Origin: Eutrigla gurnardus
Lineage: Eukaryota; Chordata; Actinopteri; Perciformes; Triglidae
Direction: 5' to 3'
Length of the DNA: 64,000 nt
Assembly: GCA_963514095.1 (NCBI GenBank)
Contig: OY741264.1
Coordinates: 35,207,641 to 35,271,640, forward strand
Both the position numbers and the translations under genes were made by a program. Below, piece after piece: positions 56,601-64,000 of the stretch (within the stretch, counting starts at the first letter, position 1; each line of letters opens with the position of its first letter). The notes under the pieces are model-generated. The model did not search any database, was not told the DNA's origin, and worked only from the letters and a program-made list of their open reading frames with translations.

Positions 56601-58334
56601 TAGTACATTATGGTCCATTTAGAGTCCACCAGACCAGAAAGCAGGGGATGCTTTAGGGGGCGGGGCTTACCTGCTGATTGACAGGTCGCTACCATGCTAC
56701 CAATGCTAGTTAGCTACTAAGATGACTTTAACACTTAGCTGTAAAGTTGACCTTGAATTATAGAAGCTAACTTTGTTAGCAGCTTCACACCAGAATCCAC
56801 ATGGATCCAGATCCAGTAAGGGTGCTGCTCGGGCTGCAGATCTACTGGTTGCAAAAAACTTGTGGCTTCAAAACCGTAATCCACAAACCAACGGGTATCG
56901 TCACCATGACTACGTCTGGTTTTCTCCGGTTTTAATTGGCGGTTTGAAACCCCCTAGTGGCAGATGATTCCATTTAAATCCTTTTAAATGGGTGGAAGAT
57001 GAAGCGTTGAGGCTCCTTTAATAATCCTCTGATGTTCCAGGTACAAAGACAACCCGTTTACAGTGGGAGACAGTTTTGGATCCCGGTGGGACACCGAGGG
57101 AGGGACCGCCTCCTTCACCACCTCCTGGGCTCTGGAGAAAGAGGACCCCAAAGAGGAGGTCACCATCTCTAGCATCCAGCCAATCGGAGAGAGGTAATCA
57201 CCACGGACGTCCACGCCTACAAACGCATCACCGTCTCCTGTGTTGAAAAAACGATTCTCTTTGTGTCCGTCCAGACTTCCCAGCAGAAGAAAAGCCGACG
57301 TATCGGCTTCGGTGTCGGAGTCCAGCGAGGCCCGGCAGAAGTTCGCAAACGCAAAGGCGATCTCATCGGACATGTTCTTCGGCCGAGAGATCAGCGCCGA
57401 GGTGAGAGACCACCAACGCACTTCAGGTCTGAACTTCTGGGTGCTGGAAGGAAAGTAACCCTCCGTGTTTGTTTGTTCTCTCAGTACGATGCGAAGACCA
57501 GACTGGAGACCATGTCTGGAAGCACCGCCATCAGCTCAGCCGACCTGTTCGGGGAGGGAGGTGACCACAAAGGTGAGAGTCACATGACATGTTTCCCCTC
57601 GGCAGCACGAACCTCGCCACGTTAGTTTAAATATGCGTGACACTGAATGTCCTTCCTCTCAGGGAGGGCGCCGGGCTACGACAGCGTGATGCCCTCCGGC
57701 CCCGACATCGCACAGTTCAAACAGGGAGTGAAGACCGTCGCAGGCAAGATGGCCGTCCTCGCCAACGGAGTCATGAATACAATCCAGGTGAAAACAGTAA
57801 ACGTCCCCGAAATCACTACTACTATCTACTAGACCCCGTCCTGTCTGGGCTCATGACATCATCATGACATCATCCAGAGGTGCTCGTGGATTTCACCAAG
57901 CTGGACTCACTGAATTGTTAGGTCTGTCTGCAAGACCACAAGATAACTCCTGTTAAAACACTGGTTTTCTGAATGGAGTCTGGTTGATGGTGCTAGGCTA
58001 CGCTAACATTGTAGCTGCTCCATCAACACTCCATATAAGGTCATCTAGACATAAATACAGCAGAGACCTTGTTGTTTGGACCACAGACAGTCTCTGGTTC
58101 TACACATAGTCTGGTCTCTGGACTATTGTGAGCTACTATCTAGACCTCTGGGGGACCACAGACAGTCTCTGGTTCCTCCACATAGTCTGGTCTGGTCTCT
58201 GGACTAATGTGACTACTATCTAGACCTCTGGGGGACCACAGACAGTCTCTGGTTCCTCCACATAGTCTGGTCTCTGGACTCATGTGGTCTACTTTCTCTC
58301 CATCTTTTGTCAGGATCGCTACGGCTCGTACTGA
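47611..58334 (+). CDS. arfgap2: ADP-ribosylation factor GTPase-activating protein 2
   Basis: Sixteen coding exons: 47611-47682, 49828-49946, 50884-50956, 51109-51240, 51877-51957, 52444-52549, 54020-54076, 55333-55385, 55496-55632, 55719-55850, 55930-56058, 57041-57193, 57275-57401, 57485-57572, 57663-57787, 58314-58334. All have GT-AG borders and continuous phase; 534 residues (mammalian proteins are about 520). It stimulates GTP hydrolysis on Arf1 at Golgi COPI coats. The ArfGAP domain spans about 1-132 with zinc finger C26-x2-C29-x16-C46-x2-C49 and arginine finger R54 (SGIHRSLG). A basic GLGAKKGLGAQK stretch near 230-242 is typical of ArfGAP2/3. C-terminal ISSDMFFG and ISSADLFG repeats and the ending VAGKMAVLANGVMN...DRYGSY match ArfGAP2 better than ArfGAP3. 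Introns carry several long minisatellites. No defects seen. Confidence 0.96.
47862..48117. repeat. 23-bp GC-rich minisatellite in arfgap2 intron 1
   Basis: Eleven or so units of gtgtctgccgggggaagggagcc, close (180 bp) to the exon-1 donor. Each unit has runs of G5 and G3, so the plus strand (the transcribed RNA sense) has G-quadruplex potential. Confidence 0.9.
48262..48607. mobile_element. 346-bp non-autonomous hAT-like element
   Basis: Ends CTAGTGGTGG and CCACCACTA. Subterminal 'tatcgatccgata' and 'tatcgatatagg' phrases are present. A flanking direct repeat CTAGCAG lies at 48255-48261 and 48608-48614 (7 bp exact, 8 with one mismatch). No coding capacity. Confidence 0.6.
49004..49463. mobile_element. 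460-bp MITE with ~70-bp inverted repeats
   Basis: The left end ACTTAAAGTGTAAAACCGG then tgaaaatggaccccataatc and catgaaaaaacatcaaataa is mirrored by ttatttgatgttttttcatg, gactatggggtccattttcg and ttacactttaagt. In arfgap2 intron 1. Target duplication not obvious. Confidence 0.75.
50322..50675. repeat. 40-bp minisatellite in arfgap2 intron 2
   Basis: About nine units of gacccactgagactacagac then ctgttacagaccagtggtgg. The left three are more diverged (cgttaaagacc). Confidence 0.92.
52755..53890. repeat. 1.1-kb 'atatcacaatacga' minisatellite in arfgap2 intron 6
   Basis: Mosaic of acgatatcacattactatatc, acaatacgacgatatc and acaatacgatgatatcgcag units. Open frames of up to about 200 codons (QYDITLLYHNT repeats) are artefacts of the repeat. 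Confidence 0.93.
54909..55058 (+). repeat. two 70-bp repeats with forward CTCF-like motifs
   Basis: Two tandem copies of the gctggccaccagggggcgac / tcctctctggttgtatagaa / gtctatgagaaaatggtcct unit. The core motif TGGCCACCAGGGGGCGACT starts at 54925 and 54995. Confidence 0.9.
56078..56510 (+). repeat. six 70-bp repeats with forward CTCF-like motifs
   Basis: In arfgap2 intron 11. GCTGGCCACCAGGGGGCGAC begins at 56091 (one mismatch), 56161, 56231, 56301, 56371 and 56441, an exact 70-bp period. Only 20 bp separate the exon-11 donor from the array. The core matches the vertebrate CTCF consensus on the plus strand. Confidence 0.92.
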
Positions 58335-58414
58335 TCGGCCCTCCGACAGCAGCACCAGCTCGGGGAGGACGGACCGACGGACGCCTGTGAAGAGCCAACC
58401 GGCCTCCTGACTGA

Positions 58415-58505
58415 ACCTGGAGAGAGAGAGAGAGAGGGGGGAGGAGGAGGAGGAGGAGAGAGAGGGAGGGAGGGAGGGAGGGAGGAGGAGAGAGAGAGGG
58501 GGGAG
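58415..58505. repeat. purine-rich (GA/GGA)n tract in arfgap2 3' UTR
   Basis: About 90 nt of nearly uninterrupted A/G on the plus strand, some 80 bp after the stop codon. Confidence 0.85.
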
Positions 58506-58527
58506 GCAGAAAGGATTGCATGGGGAT

Positions 58528-58533
58528 AATAAA
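58528..58533 (+). terminator. proximal poly(A) signal candidate, arfgap2
   Basis: AATAAA about 195 bp after the stop codon. A second AATAAA at 59416-59421 would give a 1.1-kb longer 3' UTR. Confidence 0.4.
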
Positions 58534-58833
58534 CGGTCCGTTTCTCCTCTAGAGACAGTTTTAAAGGAGTGAGATGGTATTTTCTTCTCTCGTTCTCATT
58601 GGCTGACTCGTTTTATTTCCATAAAGAAAACCGTGGAAGGGCAGAGGTTGTTTTTTTGTTGTTGTTTTTTTTCTAAACCAAGAGTTATGTTGTAATTTAC
58701 CAGAGAATTGTTTTTGTGGTCTTAGTTTTCAAAAATGACGTCGGGAGTTAATTCTGCTATATTTTATTTCCTTATACATAAATCATTTTGATTTGATTCA
58801 TATTATAAAATACTGTTTTATTTTATTGTGATA

Positions 58834-58852
58834 TATATATATATATATATAT
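58834..58852. repeat. (AT)n microsatellite
   Basis: atatatatatatatatata in the arfgap2 3' flank. Confidence 0.85.
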
Positions 58853-59375
58853 AAATATAAAAGTGCAGCATATATTTTCAACCGTGGGCGTTAATTTGAA
58901 GAAGAATGGAGGTTTTGATTCCACTGCTGTTCACTCAGTTTGTGCAGGTTTTTATTTTTCATTTCCATAAAAAGTGATGAAGCGTCTCGTTTGGACTCTG
59001 CTTCGTCACTTCCTGCCTCCGCTCACTTCCAGACGTCGCTGCCTTTCACTTTTCTTCCTCTCAGACGTTTTTAAACCTTTTTTTGGTATTATTTCTAGTT
59101 TCAGTTTACATTTTTATCAGATATATTTGGGAAAAACACATGAGGATTTTACCAGGAGGAAGATCTTTTAATAAAAATGAAAAGGTTCCCTTCAGGGTCG
59201 GGTAGCATGCAAGTCTTAGTATGAACCGTTTTTACTGCATCGCGTCTCGACCTCCGTGTTCCCGGCAGACTTCACGCTCGGCTGCTGGAGGAAGCCTCCG
59301 GGCCGGAAGCCGGTCTGTAATGTGTCCTATTGTTCCATAAACTCCCCAGAAAACACACAGAAGAACATTCAACTA

Positions 59376-59381
59376 TTTATT
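59376..59381 (-). terminator. poly(A) signal candidate, pex16
   Basis: AATAAA on the minus strand about 350 bp downstream of the pex16 stop codon. It lies 35 bp to the left of the distal arfgap2 signal at 59416-59421, so the two 3' UTRs could overlap. Confidence 0.4.
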
Positions 59382-59415
59382 TGTAGGCTACAAAGAGAAA
59401 CGTATTCAGTATGTT

Positions 59416-59421
59416 AATAAA
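59416..59421 (+). terminator. distal poly(A) signal candidate, arfgap2
   Basis: AATAAA in 'atgttaataaagatt', followed by a T-rich and TG-containing stretch (ggcttgtttttctttt) typical downstream of cleavage sites. Confidence 0.45.
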
Positions 59422-59728
59422 GATTTAAACGCTCTGGCTTGTTTTTCTTTTCCCGTCATTCTCTGTTTTCCATCCTGAAGATCTTTGAAGAAAAGCTGCT
59501 TCAAACGAGAACAAATGCTCACAGAAATATTCTGTATATCGAACTCGTCTGCCGCGTCGGACTCCAGGGAACACGTCCTGGTTGCTTTACCAGCTGGAAG
59601 TGGGAATCATCTCCACGTCATTTCTGATTTTAAAGGTCTCTGGGAGGAGGGGGCGGGGTCTGGGAGGGTCCCTGGTTGTCCCTGGCAACCATCAATCAAA
59701 GATCGAAGCATGTTGAGCTGTTTCTTTT

Positions 59729-62700
59729 TTATCCCCAGTTGTAGAAATAGATCTTCTGCCAGACGGGGAGGTAATCAATCAGAGGGCCTGGAGGGAGAGA
59801 CAGACAGACAGAGGGGCAGGCAGACAGGCAGGCAGACAGGCAGCATCAGAACAAGCACAGCTATGTTGGCAGCTACACTGAAAGGAACGTGGCACTGTTT
59901 CAGTCTACTTTATTCAAAGTGACACATTTATTTTAGATTTACACCTTTAAACATGATTTGGGGTTCTGGATTAAATGATCTCCTGATAATATTTACAACT
60001 ATTCTCTTTTGTAAAAAGCTCGATCAAGAACAGAGAAAATGTGGGAGAGAAAATAAAGTAAGAGGATTCTGTGAGACCTGTAGCGTCTCCACTTGTTTTC
60101 ATACTTACGAGCCACGAGGCCGATTCCTGGAACGTGATCGGCCAGAAGTCTGAGCAGGAAGAGAATCTTCTCCCTGCAGACCAACAAACAAACTGCTTTT
60201 TAACTTCATGTATCCATTAATAATTCAATGGATGACTAATAATCATTGAGGTCATTGTTATAGGTACAACTCTTCTCTGGTTCCTGCTGACATTTAACAG
60301 AATAAACGGTGATGAATGAACGTTTCACTCTTACTCTGAGAATGTGTCGTAGAAGGGCGAGCGGAGGAGGTAGTAGAGCAGCAGGAAGCTCCTCCTCCTC
60401 ATCTCCGCCTGCTCCCAGCGGCTCTCCAACGCCGCGTCACGGAGAACGGCGAAGCTGGAAGACAGAAACACGCTGATGGACATCTGTGTGTTTTCATAAC
60501 AAGCTTTTCAGTGTGATGTGTGTTTGTTCAAAAAGGGTTTTTGTTTCGTTTCAATCCGTAGAAAAACATTCCTGTGTCCACGAAACCGAACCAGTTCACA
60601 CGACATGACTCCTTTAAAATCATTTCACTTCTATTCGACGTACTCGGGCTGCTGTTGGTAAAAATATAACGTTTTTAAACTGAGCTGTAACTCACAAACT
60701 TACCAGAAAAAAATCACAAATTTAACAGAAAAAAATCTGAAATTTACGAGAAAAAATCTGAAATTTACGAGAAAAAATCTGAAATTTACTAGAAAAAAAT
60801 TCACAAATTTACCAGGAAAAAAAAATCACAAATTTAACAGAAAAAAAACACAAATTTACGAGAAAAAATCTGAAATTTACGAGAAAGAAATCACAAGTTT
60901 ACGAGAAAGAAATTCACAAATTTACCAGGAAAAAAATCACAAATTTACCAGGAAAAAAATCACAGATTTACCAGGAAAAAAATCACAAATTTACCAGGAA
61001 AAAAATCTGATTTACCAGAAAAAAAAATCACAAATTTAACAGAAAAAAATCTGAAATTTACGAGAAAGAAATCACAAATTTAACAGAAAAAAATCACAAA
61101 TTTAACAGAAAAAAAATCACAGATTTACCAGGAAAAATCACAGATTTACCAGGAAAAAAATTACACATTTACCAGGAAAAAAATCTGATTTACCAGAAAA
61201 AAAATCACAAACTTTACAGAAAAAGCCTGCTTGATAAATAACGCCTCCCTTGCCGTGTACGATGCCAGCAGTGGATGATCTAATCACATTAAACTCAGCA
61301 ACGAGGAAACACTCCAGATTATCATCAGCATCCGGACTTTGAAGAGACGTTGCCGTGAACAGATCCGGTTATCACCTCGATCACATCAGTATGTTGTTTT
61401 CTTCTAAATCAAGTTATTCAAGTTCAAGTTATTCTCTGAAATTTACCACTTAAAAACTATTAAGATCACACCTAGAAAATGGATCACCAGAACTTTAGAT
61501 TTCCCACCCGCCTCTCAGAGCTTCCGTACATTTTATTTATGAATAGAACATATTAGGTTAGATCATAATAAATCCACACCTGGACAGTTCGAGGGCTCCG
61601 GAGACGAGCCACGGCTTCCACGAGTGTTTCCCACAGAGGGCGAGGCCGAGGACTGCAGGTCGGCTGTAAGGAAACCCTGGAGAAACTCTGGGACTTTTAA
61701 ATGTCTCTGTAACCTAATAAAAGGCTGCATGACAGCATCAGAGACATTTCCTGTGTTCCTGTGTAATCATACTCTGGGTTTGGGGTTAATCTGCTATCTA
61801 GAGGTGAAAACAGGTAATGCAAGCTGACGACCAGTGGCACTGCAGCAGTCGCTATTAAGAATATTAATAACAACTTTCTATGCCATTCAACAAAACAACA
61901 AAACTGAATAACTTTAAAAACTATTTCTTCACTTTTGTCCACAGAATTAAAAACACATCTGTTGTGGTTCAGACAAACTTATCAAATTAAATAGGATTAT
62001 AGAATCATCCGTTTTTATTCTAATGAACTTCGACCTCCTGTGACGCAGATCCACATCAAACCCTTCCCGTTACCGTGGCGACCGGAGGCCCAGACAGGAA
62101 GGATACGGTGAACAAGAGGCCGTCCGATGTACACTGACTCGGCGAGCGTCTCCCTGAAGCCCAGAGGAGTCGGTTTCCTGAGGAGCTTCTCCCCATTAGA
62201 GCTGCACCTCCTCTTCTGACTCGGGGCTCCCCAGAGCCGGGCCTGCAGGGAGGGAGCTGAGACCAGAGGAGGAGGCAGGAGGAGACGGGAGGAGATGGGA
62301 GGAGGCAAGAGGAGACGGAAGGAGGCAAGAGGAGGCAGGAGGACATATTTACATTTTTGGAAGAAAAAAGGGATCAGATGATTGTGGTAGTAGTAGCTCT
62401 GCGGACCACTAGGGGGCGGGAGGAGAGATCGTTAATAAACTCAGATGTCTCACCGCTGCCTAGAGGCCGAATGACCCGCCCCGACCTTTGACCCACGAAG
62501 CAGACTTCCTCCTGCTGCTCACCGTTACCGTCATCTGTGGAGAAGGAGAGAAACACATGAAGCTCTTTGTCATGAAGGACAAACATCAGAGCGATGAGGG
62601 CGAGGACAACTGACCTCCGAAGTCTGTGCCTCTGTCCAGGGGGATTATGGGAGGTGAAGTCTGGATGCCGGATTTGTGCCACAGAAGAAGCACGAGGCGA

Positions 62701-63698
62701 AAAATGGCCCTGGAGATCAACGTGAGATAAAAACCTGATTCAGTACTACATGAGATAATATATCAGGAGATTTTCTCATAGACTTCTATACAACCAGAGA
62801 GGAGTCGCCCCCTGGTGGCCAGCAGAGAGAAGTAGGACCATTTTCTCATAAACTTCCATCCAACCAGAGAGGAGTCGCCCCCTGGTGGCCAGCAGAGAGA
62901 AGTGACATTTTCTCATAGACTTCAATACAACCAGAGAGGAGTCGCCCCCTGGTGGCCAGCAGAGAGAAGTAGGACCATTTTCTCATAGACTTCTATACAA
63001 CCAGAGAGGAGTCGCCCCCTGGTGGCCAGCAGAGAGAAGTAGGACCATTTTCTCATAGACTTCTATACAACCAGAGAGGAGTCGCCCCCTGGTGGCCAGC
63101 AGAGAGAAGTAGGACCATTTTCTCATAGACTTCTATACAACCAGAGAGGAGTCGCCCCCTGGTGGCCAGCAGAGAGGATGCAGGTTTTGGAGTGGCACAA
63201 ATAATTTATCGTGATTGTTTTGTAAATAGTTGTTGCCTGAGGTATTATAGTAGTTGTTTGTGTTAAATTTGTACATACGTGTTTCAAGTTTACAATGTAT
63301 ATTAGTATTCGGAGTGATATAAATAGTTGGATTTTATGTTTTTTAGTTTCCAATGTGTTAATACGTCAAAATGAAAAATATAAGTGTAATGTCACACATG
63401 TGAGAGTTAAGGCACTTCAGCCTTGGCTTCACTTGTGCACAAAGCTTTGCGTCTGCACACGTTTGGCCATGAAGCATCTCTTAAATGGGTCATTTTTAAA
63501 TCTTAACACACAGAAGCGGCGGATCGGGATGCTAGCGCGGTGACATCAGAGGAGGAACGCGTACTTAAAGACGTGAACGAGTCCGATGAGCAGCCAGCGG
63601 CCGGCGTCGCCCCACAGCCGGCAGGCTCCCATCTCCAGGAAGACCTCCAGGTGCTCCAGCACCGACAGCCAGGTGAGCAGCCTCTGCTGGGAGAGAGA
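59729..63698 (-). CDS. pex16: peroxisomal biogenesis factor 16 (C-terminal 258 residues)
   Basis: Partial. Exons in window (minus): 63698-63565, 62709-62615, 62534-62454, 62256-62107, 61652-61580, 60454-60335, 60173-60109, 59787-59729; 777 nt including stop, in continuous frame. PEX16 is an integral peroxisomal/ER membrane protein that recruits PEX3 and is needed to build peroxisomal membranes. Recognisable segments: SLSQQRLLTWLSVLEHLEVF, EMGACRLWGDAGRWLLIGLV, LWHKSGIQTSPPIIPLDRGT, VGQRSGRVIRPL, PTPLGFRETLAESVYIGRPL, HSWKPWLVSGALELS, RRRSFLLLYYLLRSPFYDTF, LLADHVPGIGLVARPLIDYL and the C-terminus VWQKIYFYNWG. Mammalian PEX16 is 336 residues, so roughly the first 76 are encoded beyond 64000. The exon starting at 62256 uses the upstream of two possible acceptors; the downstream one (62242) breaks the frame. 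No lesions. Confidence 0.95.
60700..61225. repeat. degenerate 'aaatttaccaggaaaaaaatcac' tandem repeat, pex16 intron
   Basis: Roughly 20-23-bp units mixing aatttaccagg, aatttaacag and aaatttacgag with A-runs, about 24 copies. It lies between exons 61652-61580 and 60454-60335. Confidence 0.88.
62262..62343. repeat. purine-rich (GGAGGCAGGA)n tract abutting pex16 exon
   Basis: On the plus strand gaggaggcaggaggagacgg repeats, so the transcribed (minus) sense is a long pyrimidine tract directly 5' of the acceptor at 62257-62258. Confidence 0.8.
62767..63180 (-). repeat. six ~70-bp repeats with reverse CTCF-like motifs
   Basis: Same family as 56078-56510 but reverse-complemented: gagaggagtcgccccctggt then ggccagcagagagaagtagg, six copies (one unit is 3 bp shorter). 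In the pex16 intron between 63565 and 62709. Confidence 0.92.
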
Positions 63699-63833
63699 CT
63701 GGGAGGGCAGGGAGCACGAGTCAGCACTTTCACTCTCAGTGATGAGTCAGCACTTTCACTCAGTCTACTTTGTTTATGTCTATACGTCTGCACCATGCTG
63801 TGTGTGTGTCGTCCTGAAAAACACACACTTTCT

Positions 63834-63839
63834 ATCTCT

Positions 63840-63874
<35 letters not shown>

Positions 63875-63883
63875 TCTATCTCT

Positions 63884-63920
<37 letters not shown>

Positions 63921-63959
63921 TCTATCTCTGACACACACACACACACACTTTCTATATCT

Positions 63960-63998
<39 letters not shown>

Positions 63999-64000
63999 TC
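63834..64000. repeat. (CA)n arrays separated by tttctatctctga
   Basis: Four to five CA/AC dinucleotide tracts of 20-34 bp separated by ctttctatctctgac, running off the window end. Confidence 0.95.

Noticed and set aside
62242..62256. Downstream acceptor (62242) for the pex16 exon
   Set aside because: It leaves the reading frame broken with an early stop. The upstream acceptor restores the family pattern (APSLQARLWGAP).
63503..63994. 163-codon minus-strand frame starting in CVCVCV repeats
   Set aside because: Its N-terminal part is a CA-repeat translation and the rest is pex16 exon sequence in the wrong frame.

Overview
The window is nuclear DNA from a vertebrate, almost certainly a ray-finned (teleost, probably percomorph-like) fish. 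It has intron-rich genes with GT-AG introns, many minisatellites and microsatellites, tRNA-derived SINE, LINE and MITE debris of kinds common in fish, and three recognisable vertebrate genes: liprin-alpha, arfgap2 and pex16. I cannot name the species. All exon coordinates below were read by hand from splice sites, reading-frame continuity and comparison between paralogues.

Layout. At about 2.8-6.2 kb on the minus strand lies the 5' end of a liprin-alpha gene (best match ppfia1): one coding exon and a likely CpG-rich promoter. From 46.5 kb down to 9.0 kb, also on the minus strand, lie three tandem paralogous genes, here called ZP-C (46545-37583), ZP-B (28602-22235) and ZP-A (17180-8982). Each encodes a signal peptide, a cysteine-rich N-terminal module, a module with a DPDGD-V-R-C motif, an Ig-fold-like segment, a zona pellucida (ZP) domain, a furin-type site, a transmembrane helix and a short tail. 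Exon phases are the same in all three and every assembled reading frame closes exactly (748, 973 and 1164 residues). They differ mainly in one exon. It is short in ZP-C. In ZP-B it carries 40 exact-length TYPTT repeats. In ZP-A it carries about 400 residues of APTT repeats punctuated by eleven Trp-Trp-Trp blocks. I do not recognise a named gene for this family; type-I membrane mucin-like ZP proteins is the safe description.

On the plus strand at 47.6-58.3 kb is a complete arfgap2 (16 coding exons, 534 residues). Converging on it from the right is the 3' part of pex16 (59.7-63.7 kb, minus; eight coding exons, last 258 residues); its first exons lie beyond the window. The two genes are tail-to-tail with possible 3' UTR overlap.

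Intergenic and intronic DNA is dominated by tandem repeats (unit sizes about 14-70 bp), several of them open in every frame, and by nested mobile elements. Examples are a 2.7-kb element at 29.5-32.2 kb with a 5-bp target duplication that contains other repeats, a LINE fragment at 32.6-33.3 kb, and a SINE at 41.3-41.6 kb. Arrays of a 70-bp repeat carrying a near-consensus CTCF motif sit in convergent orientation in arfgap2 and pex16. The most interesting parts are the ZP/mucin triplet with its hypervariable exon and the convergent CTCF-like arrays.
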